The notes beneath the pieces are model-generated. The model ran no database searches and was not told where the DNA came from. It worked only from the letters and a program-made list of their open reading frames with translations. 64,000 nt of DNA from CBDCWT01 sp965223305 (GTDB lineage Bacteria; Planctomycetota; Planctomycetia; Pirellulales; Pirellulaceae). How positions within the stretch are numbered: position 1 is the first letter of the stretch; each line of letters starts with the position of its first letter. The stretch spans positions 1 through 64,000 of the forward strand of contig CBDCWT010000036.1 of the NCBI GenBank assembly GCA_965223305.1. Direction: 5' to 3'. Positions 26,249 through 35,199 of the stretch are shown here, in pieces. The position numbers and the translations under genes were made by a program.

Positions 26249-27517
26249 CTAGGTCCTGGCAAACTGTGACTCAGCTGCGGCCTGATAGGTGATGTTGAGG
26301 TGCGGAGTCGCCAGCCGTTCTCCCGCGGCCCGGGCGTCCAGACAGCTCTCCAGCAATCCGCTCACGAGCAACGTGCGAGCAACCGGCGTCGTTGCTTCGC
26401 CCGTGGCAAACATCTTTTCGACTCGATTCATGAGTTCAGCAGAGTACTGTACGTTGGGTGTTGGAGGTAGGTAGAACAAAGTCGACAGAATGCTCTTCGG
26501 TTCATGGAGCCGCGCGGCAAAGGTGAAGTCACCAACTGCTCCGTTCAACATCAACAGCGTTGCCCGGAGCCCATCGGTATATTCGATCAAGTAGGCCGCC
26601 GGCTCCCGCGCCAACTCCCGCAATTGACCGTTGCGGATCATGTCCTGGGGCTTGGCTTCCGTCCGACTCATTCCCTGCAGTTGGTTGCTGCGAGCCAGCG
26701 CCGCCTCAAGCAGCTCCCACGACCATTGGCCGCGGTCTCCAGCCCGCCAAACGTCAGCCCCGTCGAGCAGGCGGACAGCGCTGATGCCAGTTTCACCGCC
26801 TTTCCGCCGCTCGAGCATGCACTGCATCGCCTCCAGCGCGTGAAAGTCATGGCTATCGGATCCTCCCACCCCGACCATTAGCGCCTCGTCCAGCTTGGTG
26901 CCAAGTGGGATCTCGACCGACGGCAATCGCCAAGTGACCGGCAGCGACGATCCCGCCATCAACGGAAAGCCCAGCTCCTTCGCCGCGGCGACCATTTTCG
27001 ACGCGTTCGCAAAGCTGTAGGAAAGGTGCTTGTCGTTGAAAACCGGCACGGCGCGGCCGTCTCGCCGGAAGACGTCGACCACCTGCTGAAAGAACTCGAA
27101 CCGCGGGTAGAGTTTTTGTCCTTTTTCATTGTTCGGATAGTCGCCGTGTTCTCCAATGATCAATACAGCGTCTACAGCGAGCGTGTCTCCTCCGCACCGC
27201 AGCGTTTCTGCGATTGTCGAGAATCGCTCGAATCCAAACTCCTCCGCACGCTGCGCGCTTTGGTCACCCTCCGGACGTTGATCCACGTAGAGCGACACGA
27301 CTTCTATGTCGGGTCGATGCCAACGTCCCGCCAGGGGGTATCCGACCAGAAACCGGTCACCCATATGCTGCGCATGAGACTGGTAAGTCCATACCGTGGT
27401 GATGATCGCCATCTTCTTACGCGGCTCACCATCGCTGACTCCCTGCGCCAGCGTCGTAGCAACCGGTGCGGCAGTTGCCGCACCCAAGAAAGTGCGTCTG
27501 TCGAGTGTGAATGACAC
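26249..27517 (-). CDS. Conserved protein of unknown function, Tat-exported copy (paralogue 1)
   Basis: 422 aa from GTG 27517, with AGGAGG 7 bases upstream. I reject the longer frame to 27583 because its extra residues are translated repeat DNA. LDRRTFLGAATAAPVATTLA is a twin-arginine signal, so the product is probably exported folded. Segments shared with the next gene are NEKGQ-LYPR-EFFQQ, PVFNDKHLS, LMAGSSLPV, DFHALE, GETG, DFTFAARL and TPHLNI. IITTVWTYQSHAQ near the mature N-terminus resembles a Rossmann-type first strand. I do not recognise the family. It lies 26 bases upstream of rhaA in the same direction. Confidence 0.75.
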   Translation of the reverse strand: MSFTLDRRTFLGAATAAPVATTLAQGVSDGEPRKKMAIITTVWTYQSHAQHMGDRFLVGYPLAGRWHRPDIEVVSLYVDQRPEGDQSAQRAEEFGFERFSTIAETLRCGGDTLAVDAVLIIGEHGDYPNNEKGQKLYPRFEFFQQVVDVFRRDGRAVPVFNDKHLSYSFANASKMVAAAKELGFPLMAGSSLPVTWRLPSVEIPLGTKLDEALMVGVGGSDSHDFHALEAMQCMLERRKGGETGISAVRLLDGADVWRAGDRGQWSWELLEAALARSNQLQGMSRTEAKPQDMIRNGQLRELAREPAAYLIEYTDGLRATLLMLNGAVGDFTFAARLHEPKSILSTLFYLPPTPNVQYSAELMNRVEKMFATGEATTPVARTLLVSGLLESCLDARAAGERLATPHLNITYQAAAESQFART

Positions 27518-27539
27518 AGTTGTTCCTCCTGGGTTTTCT

Positions 27540-27603
27540 GTAGCCGAATTCGCCAGAATTTGGCCGAATCGGCGGTTCACCAAACTCTGGCGAGTTCGGC
27601 TAC
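27540..27603. repeat. 64-base GTAG...CTAC hairpin repeat (copy 1) with half-copies
   Basis: The arms start GTAGCCGAATTCGCCAGAAT and end with the near-complement CTCTGGCGAGTTCGGCTAC. Two further tandem half-copies follow to about 27657. It sits just upstream of the paralogue-1 start codon, in its 5' leader, between the two paralogues. Other full copies are at 29162-29225 and 30935-30999. Confidence 0.88.
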
Positions 27604-27780
27604 CAGACTCTGGTGAGTTCGGCTACGTCGGCTACGACTCTGGCGAATTTGGCTCCGACCGATAGCGGCAACGTCCGGGAAAAAGTCTTTGACGTCGTTG
27701 CCCCTCACCCCTGCCCGCTCTCGCTGTGCGAGCCACGGGAGAGGGAACAGAAGCCGACCATTTGTTGTTTTGCATCGTCT

Positions 27781-28974
27781 CTAGCTCTGCCAATAGGTGG
27801 ACTCTGGAGTCGGTTGGTAGGCAATATTCAAATGGGGTGTGTCGATGCGCTTTTGGCCAAGATAGAGCGACTCGACGCCCGCGGCGGTTAGTCCAGTAGT
27901 GAGCAACGTACGCTCGATCGGATACGGTGAAGTGCCTGTCTTGAACAACGTCTCGATGTGGTTCACTTGCGGGCTGAAGAAGTTCTGCAAGTCGTAGTAA
28001 GGCAGAAACATCAGCGTCGACAACGGATGCTGGTGGGACTTCAGACGAGCCGCGAAAGTGAAATCGCCTAGCAATCCGCTGCCGATCAACATAGTGGCCC
28101 TCAAGCCATCGGCGTATTCAAAGCGATAGGCTGTGGGGTTTGGCCTCAAGACCGGTAACTCGTCGGGAGTGGGAAAGACATGGCTGAATCCCTCCCGGGC
28201 AGAATGCAGTTGGTGACTACGGCAGAGACACGCCTCGAAGAGGCTTGGATCCCAACCTCCCGCTTCCCATGAGCCGCTCTTCATCGCTTCCCAGACGGCG
28301 TCGCCCTGCAGGGCGTGCATCGAGACGACGCCTGTCTCGCCGCCCGCACGGCGCTCGACCATGCATTGCAAAGTCTCCAGAGCATGGAAGTCATAGGAGT
28401 CCGGCGACCCCAGAGAGACGCTCATCGCCTCGTTGACCTGTGCCTGGTGAGGCATTTCGACAGGAGGTAGACGGCGGGCTACCGGCAACGACGAACCGGC
28501 CATCAAGGCAAAGTCCAACTCGCGCGAAGTGTTCACCATTTCAAGAGCCCAATCCCAGTTCCAAGACAGATGTTTGTCGTTAAACACTGGCACGCTACGG
28601 GCGCTGTCACGAAACACCTGGACAATTTGCTGAAAGAACTCGTATCGCGGGTACAGTCGCTGGCCCTTCTCGTTCGTTTCGTAGTTGCCGTGCTCGCCGA
28701 TCAACAGCACTCCATCGACGGCGAGCTTCTGGCCACCACGGGTCAGCGCCTCAGCAATCGTGGGATAAAGCTTGAGTGTCGAGACCTCCCGGGCGCGTGC
28801 ACGGCTGGCGTCGGAGTCCGGTTGTTGATCGACGTACATCGATACCACGTCCATTTCCGGTCGGTGATGGCGGCCGTTCCAGCCATATCCGTACAAGAAA
28901 CGGTCAACGATGTGTTGCGCATGCGAATACTTTCGATACTCGGTGACCACAGCGGCGATCTTGAGTCGTGGCAT
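27781..28974 (-). CDS. Conserved protein of unknown function, cytoplasmic copy (paralogue 2)
   Basis: 397 aa starting MPRLKIAAVVTEYRKYSHAQ, with GGAG 9 bases before the ATG. It is a clear paralogue of the gene at 26249 over its full length (VDGVLLIGEHGNYETNEKGQ, VFNDKHLSWNW, LMAGSSLPVARRLP, DFHALETLQCMVERR) but lacks the Tat signal. One member is thus predicted outside and one inside the cytoplasm. The beta-alpha N-terminus suggests a nucleotide- or sugar-binding fold; this is inference only. It may head an operon with paralogue 1 and rhaA, with 263 bases including the hairpin repeat separating the paralogues. Confidence 0.75.
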   Translation of the reverse strand: MPRLKIAAVVTEYRKYSHAQHIVDRFLYGYGWNGRHHRPEMDVVSMYVDQQPDSDASRARAREVSTLKLYPTIAEALTRGGQKLAVDGVLLIGEHGNYETNEKGQRLYPRYEFFQQIVQVFRDSARSVPVFNDKHLSWNWDWALEMVNTSRELDFALMAGSSLPVARRLPPVEMPHQAQVNEAMSVSLGSPDSYDFHALETLQCMVERRAGGETGVVSMHALQGDAVWEAMKSGSWEAGGWDPSLFEACLCRSHQLHSAREGFSHVFPTPDELPVLRPNPTAYRFEYADGLRATMLIGSGLLGDFTFAARLKSHQHPLSTLMFLPYYDLQNFFSPQVNHIETLFKTGTSPYPIERTLLTTGLTAAGVESLYLGQKRIDTPHLNIAYQPTPESTYWQS

Positions 28975-29161
28975 TTCGTGCTCCGAGTTGTGTGTGAAGC
29001 GTGGTCTTCGACTGCCGACTACGGCCACCGTGGGGGACAGCCAGGCTCCCGCTCCTCAACGGGTGTGTCGCCTTTCTTTCCGCGATGCCGGCAACGTGAC
29101 AGCGACAACTTCTCGCCGCGATCCGACCGAAGCCGTTGTTGTAGCCGAATTCGCCAGAGTC

Positions 29162-29225
29162 GTAGCCGAACTCGCCAGAGTTTGGTGGACTGTCGATTCG
29201 GCCAAATTCTGCCGAATTCCGCTAC
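29162..29225. repeat. 64-base GTAG...CTAC hairpin repeat (copy 2)
   Basis: Arms start GTAGCCGAACTCGCCAGAGT and end TTCTGCCGAATTCCGCTAC. A half-copy (29141-29161) precedes it. It lies between the terC stop and the paralogue-2 gene. Confidence 0.87.
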
Positions 29226-29242
29226 AAGCAATCGCGAACGGA

Positions 29243-30019
29243 CTAGCCACGGTGTTGTGCCTGCAAGTTCTTTTGGTACCGGCCCTGGACTAGATCGACT
29301 AGTACTAGTACGACAATCACGAAGTAAAAAGTCGTCTTAGCCATCGGCTCGACTTCGTAGTTGAAGAGCCGCAGGTGAGCCAGGTGACCTCCTTCGGACA
29401 GCAGCATAATGCCAACGATCAGCAGAATGAACAGCCCGAGGACCTCGTAGATTCGATTTTTGTCCAAGAATTCAGCAACGTGATCGGCGAGCCAGATCAT
29501 TAAGATGCCGCTGATAACGATGGCGGTTGCCATGACAACAAAAACGCGGGTCAATGCCATAGCGCTGAGGATGGAGTCGAAGGAGAAGACCAAGTTCATC
29601 ATGACTACCCAGAAGATTGCAGTGCCCACGGACCGGCTGCCCGCTTCGTCATGCCCTTCGATGAACTTGGCCACCAGCATGTGGTGAATCTCTTTGGTCG
29701 CGGTGTAGATAATGAAAACTCCACCGGCCAGCACAATACAGGCGTGGAGATTAAACTGACCTTCGACGATCTTAGGGAGGTTGATGCTAAAGAACGGATT
29801 CTCGAAGGCAGAGATGGCGCGGGTCACGCCCAGCAACAGGATGATTCGCAGTGCAATGGCGAGCCCAATTCCCATCCGCCGCACAAACGCTTGCCTGTTG
29901 GCCGATACACGTTTGGACTCAATCGATATGTAGAGCAGATTATCGAAACCCAGCACGATCTGCAGTAGCGTCAGCATGCAAAGGGTCATGAAGTTGGCAA
30001 CGGTGAATAGTTCTAACAT
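29243..30019 (-). CDS. TerC-family integral membrane protein
   Basis: 258 aa with about seven hydrophobic segments and TerC hallmarks: LLQIVLGFDNLLYISIE with an acidic residue in the first helix, and the repeated VFSFDSILSAMAL in the second half. TerC proteins are linked to tellurite resistance and metal (manganese) export in other bacteria. MLELFTVANF at 30019 is taken as the start; the 11 extra residues possible upstream are hydrophilic. fetB lies 147 bases upstream on the same strand. Confidence 0.9.
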   Translation of the reverse strand: MLELFTVANFMTLCMLTLLQIVLGFDNLLYISIESKRVSANRQAFVRRMGIGLAIALRIILLLGVTRAISAFENPFFSINLPKIVEGQFNLHACIVLAGGVFIIYTATKEIHHMLVAKFIEGHDEAGSRSVGTAIFWVVMMNLVFSFDSILSAMALTRVFVVMATAIVISGILMIWLADHVAEFLDKNRIYEVLGLFILLIVGIMLLSEGGHLAHLRLFNYEVEPMAKTTFYFVIVVLVLVDLVQGRYQKNLQAQHRG

Positions 30020-30166
30020 CGGCGAATGGTGGATGGCGAATTGACGAGTCACAACGCTGTACAGAGTGTAGAACGCCCCGCGCGGCCGCGGAAGTAGTGA
30101 GATCCAGATTCATCAGAGACAACGCCCAGGCGGTATTCCAGAGATGGTGCCCCAACGCAGCCGGCG

Positions 30167-30883
30167 TTACTTTGGGTTGCCGGACGGGCGTACGAGGACG
30201 AGGTAACACGCTGCGGAGATTCCCGCGGAACCGAAGATCATGCACATCACCATGATCTGGTACCGCGCGGCAATGTGGGGCGCTTCACCGGCCAGGATTT
30301 GACCCGTCATCATCCCCGGCAGAGAGACGAGGCCCACCGCAAAGAGTGAATTGGTGGTGGGGATTAACGAGGCCCTCATGGCAATGCGACGGGCTTCCTT
30401 GTAGGGAGTCGCGTCTGCCATATCCGACGCCAACCGCTCGGCTGCAAGGCTCACGGTGTTCATCGAACTGGCGAAGATCATGCCAGCCAGCGGCACGACG
30501 TACCGCGGCTCGAACCAGGAGTCGAGTTTCAGAACGGTCTGCGTTACCAGCGCGAGGGTGCTGACACCGCCCACAGCGATCGCCGCGAGTGCCTTCGGAT
30601 ACAGCGACCACTGCTGGTTCTTAAGGGGGCGGAGCGCAATCCAGCTGGCGGCGACGAGCATGACACCCAACACAGCCAGCACGATTTCAGGGCGATGCGA
30701 GTCGAAAATGTAGACCAACAGGTAGCCAATCATGAGCAGCTGAATCAGCATCCGTGCCAACGCATAGGCGGTTAATCGGCTATCGAGAGACCAGTAGTAC
30801 TGGATAGCAATGACGACCAGTACGGGAAGGAAGCCGATCGCTAGGTGGCTGAGCGGGATTGCTGGAACAGCTGCTAGGATCAT
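30167..30883 (-). CDS. FetB-like membrane protein (UPF0014 / ABC permease)
   Basis: 238 aa with about six to seven transmembrane helices and the UPF0014 signature segments LTAYALARMLIQLLMIGYLL, PLAGMIFASSMNTVSLA and LIPTTNSLFAVGLVSLPGMM. In E. coli FetB works with the ATPase FetA in iron export. No FetA-like ATPase is adjacent. The neighbouring TerC gene is also a putative metal-export protein, which hints at a metal-homeostasis pair. Confidence 0.88.
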   Translation of the reverse strand: MILAAVPAIPLSHLAIGFLPVLVVIAIQYYWSLDSRLTAYALARMLIQLLMIGYLLVYIFDSHRPEIVLAVLGVMLVAASWIALRPLKNQQWSLYPKALAAIAVGGVSTLALVTQTVLKLDSWFEPRYVVPLAGMIFASSMNTVSLAAERLASDMADATPYKEARRIAMRASLIPTTNSLFAVGLVSLPGMMTGQILAGEAPHIAARYQIMVMCMIFGSAGISAACYLVLVRPSGNPK

Positions 30884-30934
30884 TCCACCGACGGGCGGCG
30901 CCGCGCCCTTCGTCCAACGCCGTTAACTATTTCT

Positions 30935-30999
30935 TGTAGCCGAAGTCGCCAGAATTTGGATGAATCGGCAGTCCGCCAAACTCTGGCGAGTTCGGCTAC
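30935..30999. repeat. 65-base GTAG...CTAC hairpin repeat (copy 3)
   Basis: A complete hairpin: the left arm GTAGCCGAAGTCGCCAGAAT and the right arm CTCTGGCGAGTTCGGCTAC pair with few mismatches around a short loop. It lies between the fetB start and the DUF1501 stop. Confidence 0.88.
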
Positions 31000-31037
31000 A
31001 CTTTCTCAGGGTCTGCATTGAGTGTGAGTACTCTTTG

Positions 31038-32402
31038 TTAGGCCAAGATCTCGCTGACCACGCGCCCGTGCACGTCGGTCAACCGAAAGTCACGACCAGC
31101 ATGGCGATATGTCAGTCGTGTGTGATCGAATCCTAGCAGGTGGAGAATCGTTGCGTGGAAATCGTGGATATGCACCGGATCTTCGGCTGGCTCGTAGCCG
31201 TACTCATCGCTGCTCCCATGCACCATACCACCACGGACACCGCCGCCGGCGAGCCACGACGTGAAAACGTACGGGTGATGGCTACGCCCGGTCGGTCCAT
31301 CCGTATGGGGCGTCCTACCAAACTCTGTGGTCCAAACCACCAGCGTGTCGTTGAGCATCCCGCGCAACTTGAGATCGGTAAGCAAACCAGCAATCGGCTT
31401 GTCGACCGCCCGCGCTCTGGGAACATGCTCGCTCATCTTGCTGTGTGAGTCCCAGTTCTCGTCCGAACCCGAGTCGATTAGCTCGATAAATCGTACACCT
31501 CGTTCGGCCATCCGCCGGGCGACGAGACACTGCCAGCCGAAACCATCCGTGCTGTCCGGTTCCAGGCCGTACAACCGCAGCGTGGCGGCTGACTCCCGCG
31601 ACAGATCGGTAACTTCTGGCATCTCCCGTTGCATCCCGAAAGCCGTTTCGAAGGAGCGGATACGACCAGCTAGGTAGGGGTCCGAGTCCCGCTGCTGCTG
31701 ATGGCGCCGATTGAAGCGGCTCAACAGATCCAATTCCAGCTCTTGCAGACCTGGGCTAGCAGCCCGCCGCCGCAAGTTCCGGATCGGCTCCGGTCCAGGG
31801 ATGATCCGGGTGCCCTGGTGAATCACAGGCAGGAAGTCGGAAGACCACACCTGAGTGCCGGCATAGGGGAGATGCGGTGCCAGTACCACGAACGACGGCA
31901 GATTGTGGTTCTCGGTGCCCAGCCCGTAGCTGACCCACGAACCAATGCTGGGACGCTTGACGGTGAGCGAGCCGGTGTGCACACCCAGTGTCGCTTGAAA
32001 GTGCTCGAAGTGGCTCCCGGTCAGCGACCGGATAATACATAAGTCGTCGATACACTTGGAGACTTCCGGAAACAGATCGGTTACTGGAATGCCCGCTTCG
32101 CCTGCCGGGCGAAACTTGAACTGCGGAGGCAGCAAAGTGCGGCCGCGATAGAGCTTCCCACCGTCGGCAGCCAACGCCGGTTTCGGGTCAAAAGTTTCCA
32201 GGTGCGATACACCACCTGTCATGAACAAAAAAATGACCCGTTTCGCTTTGCCAGCAAAGTGCGGGACCTTCGCGGCCAAAGGGTCGGCGGACGGTGCGTC
32301 TGCAGCCAAGAGCTCATCAAGCATCGCTGGCGCTAGCAGCGACCCACTCATCAGCGAGCGGATGACTTGGCGCCGGTTCGGTTGTCGCTGGCCAAGGCCC
32401 AT
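31038..32402 (-). CDS. DUF1501 secreted protein
   Basis: 454 aa. NRRQVIRSLMSGSLLAPAML resembles a Tat-type signal. The family core follows: KRVIFLFMTGGVSHLETFDP, TLVVWTTEFGRTPHTDGPTG, SHHPYVFTSWLAGGGVRGG, HDFHATILHLLGFDHTRLTY. DUF1501 belongs to the alkaline-phosphatase/sulfatase-like superfamily by fold; function is unknown. ATG 32402, 7 bases after the upstream stop, is preferred; ATG 32432 would overlap it. Translationally coupled to the PSD1 gene. Confidence 0.9.
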   Translation of the reverse strand: MGLGQRQPNRRQVIRSLMSGSLLAPAMLDELLAADAPSADPLAAKVPHFAGKAKRVIFLFMTGGVSHLETFDPKPALAADGGKLYRGRTLLPPQFKFRPAGEAGIPVTDLFPEVSKCIDDLCIIRSLTGSHFEHFQATLGVHTGSLTVKRPSIGSWVSYGLGTENHNLPSFVVLAPHLPYAGTQVWSSDFLPVIHQGTRIIPGPEPIRNLRRRAASPGLQELELDLLSRFNRRHQQQRDSDPYLAGRIRSFETAFGMQREMPEVTDLSRESAATLRLYGLEPDSTDGFGWQCLVARRMAERGVRFIELIDSGSDENWDSHSKMSEHVPRARAVDKPIAGLLTDLKLRGMLNDTLVVWTTEFGRTPHTDGPTGRSHHPYVFTSWLAGGGVRGGMVHGSSDEYGYEPAEDPVHIHDFHATILHLLGFDHTRLTYRHAGRDFRLTDVHGRVVSEILA

Positions 32403-32409
32403 AGCGGTG

Positions 32410-34833
32410 TCACTCGACAAAGGTAAACTCATTGCTGCTCAGCAGAGCCCGCAGATAACTGGCTAGTGCCTTCTCGCTGAGTACCGAACGATCTGTATCG
32501 AGTCTTCCGATTTCGACCTGTGCTCGTTCGATGTAGTCGAGCGATTCGGCCAGCTCGTTGGCTTCCGGCGGGCGACCGAGCGCCAGTTCATAGGCCCGCT
32601 CCAATTGTGCAGGTAAACCGTCAGCTGCATCTAATAGCCGCTTGGCGAACAGGTCCGCCTGGTCGTGAACGAATTCGCTGTTCAGCATGAACAGCGCTTG
32701 CTGAGGAGTGGTGCTGACTTGGCGGCTGCCTGTCGAGGCGTTGGTGTCCGCGCCGTCAAAGACGGCCAAGTAGGGCTGGCGGCGGATCCGCTGTTGCATC
32801 AAGTAGACCGTGCGGCGGCGCGTGGGAAAGTCATCGACAAACGGTACGTGTTGCGAATATCGCCACTCCCACTCTGGGTTGAAGGGATGAGGGCCGCCTT
32901 GCGAACTGTCCAGGGCACCACTGACCGCCAGTATGGAATCGCGAATTGCCTCTGCGTCCAAACGCTGTCTTCGGAAAGTCCAGAGGTAACGGTTGTCGGG
33001 ATCGGCTTCGGCATAGCGGGCGTTCTCCACACTCGCCATGCGATAGGTACTGGACAGTACGATCTCTCGATGCAGCTGCTTGATCGACCAACCCGTCTGA
33101 CGAAAACGGCGCGTCAGGTAGTCCAACAACAGCGGATGCGTGGGTGTGTTGCCTCGCGTGCCGAAGTCGTTGGGAGTCCACACAAGCCCCTTGCCGAAGT
33201 GATGTTGCCAGATCCGATTAACGATCACGCGGCCGGTCAGCGGATTGCCAGCACTCGTCAACCACTCCGCCAACCGAAGTCTGCCGCTGCCGGGTTCCTC
33301 GGTCGGCAGGCGTTGTCCGCCCAGCATCTGTAGGAAGCCGCGCGGGACGACCTCGCCCAGATTCTCGGGATCACCCTTGATTTGTATCCGGGCGTCGGCG
33401 GCCTGGCCCTCCGAGGCAGCGAATGCTTTATCAAAGGCAGGTAAGTTCTTAATCAGCTCGTCGCGGCGATCCTTCAGCTTCCCCCACTTCTTTCGCAAGC
33501 TGTCTTTCTCCGCTCCTGTGTCAAGGGAAGCCATCGTCGAGTAGGTGTCGAAGATTACCTCATCGAGCTCATTCATCTCTTCAAGCGTGGGACGAAGCTC
33601 TTGCTCGACTGACGGTGGGACCAGAGGTGTCAGATGCCGTGTATGACGGTAGATTTCCGTTCCCGGAAAGGCATAGCGAGTACTTTGAAGTATTCCGTAC
33701 AGCGCGTAGTAGTCCGACTGTGGTATCGGGTCGAACTTGTGTTCGTGGCAACGCGCACAGCTGATCGTTAAACCAAGAATTGCCTTGCCCAGGTTGTCGA
33801 TAGTGTCATCCAGCGTCAGATGGAACTCCTCGGCCAACGATGAAAAACGGCGGCTGATTGCCAAGTAGCCGGTGGCTGTCAGCTGTTCGTAGCGCTCGGC
33901 ACGGTCAGAGGCCGGTAACAAGTCACCGGCGATTTGCTCCCGTACAAAACGATCGTATGGCTTGTCAGCGTTCCAACTGTTAATGACGTAGTTTCGGTAT
34001 CGATATGCGTCGGGGATCGGGAAGTCGCCGTTGCAACCAGAGGTGTCGGCATAGCGAACGACGTCCAGCCAGTAGCGTCCCCACCGTTCGCCATACTGAG
34101 GCGAGCTCAGCAATCGTTCCACCAAAGTCTGGAACGCGTCCGCCGCTGGGTCGGCAACGAAATCAGCGACCTCTGTGGGTGTTGGTGGGAGTCCGATCAA
34201 GTCGAAGGTCACCCGGCGGATCAGCGTCCGTCGATCTGCTGCCTTGGCCGGTGCCAGGTTCTGTTTCTCCAGCTGTGCGAGGACGAAGTGGTCCACTGCG
34301 CCACTTGGCCAGTCTGAATTCCGAACAGGTGGCAAGGTTGGATTCGACAGCGGCTGGAAGGACCACCAATCCATGTGTTCCGCCGCGGGCGGTTCCCCGC
34401 TGGTGTCCGGAGCCGCGATCGGTTCACTGCGGGGATGGGGAAGACCCATTTCGACCCACCGTGCGACAGCAGCGATCTCGCGCTCGCTGAGTTTCCCTGC
34501 AGGCGGCATCTGCAGTAAGGGATCGGTATATCGAACTGCTTTGACCAACAAGCTCTTGGAGGGTGCGCCCGGCCGAGCCGCCGGCCCCGAATCTCCTCCG
34601 CTCAACACGCTATTGCGAGAGTCGAGCAACAGGCCGCCTTCGGCCTGGTCAGCGCTCGCACTATGGCATTCGAAACAGTGGGTCACGAGCAGTGGGCGAA
34701 TCTGTTTTTCGAAAAACTCTAGCTCGTTGGCGGTGGGTTGCTGCGGCACAACCTCGGCAGCCGTCAAGCTCCGCGAGTTCCAAGCGGAAAATCCGGTGGC
34801 GAGAACGAACAAGGCAAGCAGGTGGATCCGCAT
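32410..34833 (-). CDS. Planctomycete cytochrome C / DUF1549 / DUF1553 protein (PSD1)
   Basis: 807 aa. Signal peptide 1-26. N-terminal planctomycete cytochrome C domain with heme motif C-F-E-C-H (LLVTHCFECHSASADQ) and the paired LQMPPAGKLSEREIAAVARW. Next come DUF1549 (TLIRRVTFDLIGLPPTPTEV; CARCHEHKFDPIPQSDYYAL supplies a second CxxCH) and DUF1553 (GRVIVNRIWQHHFGKGLVWT). The family is a planctomycete hallmark, with exported and probably heme-bearing members; its reaction is not established. It forms a two-gene operon with the DUF1501 gene. Confidence 0.93.
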   Translation of the reverse strand: MRIHLLALFVLATGFSAWNSRSLTAAEVVPQQPTANELEFFEKQIRPLLVTHCFECHSASADQAEGGLLLDSRNSVLSGGDSGPAARPGAPSKSLLVKAVRYTDPLLQMPPAGKLSEREIAAVARWVEMGLPHPRSEPIAAPDTSGEPPAAEHMDWWSFQPLSNPTLPPVRNSDWPSGAVDHFVLAQLEKQNLAPAKAADRRTLIRRVTFDLIGLPPTPTEVADFVADPAADAFQTLVERLLSSPQYGERWGRYWLDVVRYADTSGCNGDFPIPDAYRYRNYVINSWNADKPYDRFVREQIAGDLLPASDRAERYEQLTATGYLAISRRFSSLAEEFHLTLDDTIDNLGKAILGLTISCARCHEHKFDPIPQSDYYALYGILQSTRYAFPGTEIYRHTRHLTPLVPPSVEQELRPTLEEMNELDEVIFDTYSTMASLDTGAEKDSLRKKWGKLKDRRDELIKNLPAFDKAFAASEGQAADARIQIKGDPENLGEVVPRGFLQMLGGQRLPTEEPGSGRLRLAEWLTSAGNPLTGRVIVNRIWQHHFGKGLVWTPNDFGTRGNTPTHPLLLDYLTRRFRQTGWSIKQLHREIVLSSTYRMASVENARYAEADPDNRYLWTFRRQRLDAEAIRDSILAVSGALDSSQGGPHPFNPEWEWRYSQHVPFVDDFPTRRRTVYLMQQRIRRQPYLAVFDGADTNASTGSRQVSTTPQQALFMLNSEFVHDQADLFAKRLLDAADGLPAQLERAYELALGRPPEANELAESLDYIERAQVEIGRLDTDRSVLSEKALASYLRALLSSNEFTFVE

Positions 34834-35047
34834 GGCAGAAAGGAAGCTGTGGCGCTAGGTTGGCTGACAACCCTTTATGCTATCGCGGAAGTGGGAAAAA
34901 CGCTACGCCGAGCTGTACAACTTCCCTGACAAATGGCATGCCCGCGCCTACCACCGAATTCGACTTTTTCCGCGTCGCCAATCCCTGCTGAAGTTCCCAT
35001 GACAAAGCGAGTTGCGTTTCGCCTGCCAGTCTTTGATACTAGGACAA

Positions 35048-35168
35048 AGTAGTAGGCACACTCCGTGTGCCGTAGAACGAATGTGTTTTAAAGTAGTAGG
35101 CACACTCCGTGTGCCGTAACCCGTTGCTTTCAAAATGGCGGACGGCTCACGGAGTGAGCCTGCTACTT
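35048..35168. repeat. Three GGCACAC-family palindromic repeats between divergent operons
   Basis: Two direct copies of the GTAG-started GGCACAC-TCC-GTGTGCC unit (35048-35073, 35092-35117) are followed by a related unit in the opposite orientation (GGCTCACGGAGTGAGCC, ending in CTACTT at about 35168). They lie in the divergent gap 34834-35199, where the promoters of both PSD1/DUF1501 pairs must also be. I see no clear promoter motif. Confidence 0.87.
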
Positions 35169-35199
35169 TGAGCTGCTCAATCCCTCCCTTGCATTACCC

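Noticed and set aside
27518..27583. Longer N-terminus for paralogue 1 (start at 27583)
   Set aside because: The additional 22 residues are translated hairpin-repeat sequence and would sit before a Tat signal; GTG 27517 has a strong SD.
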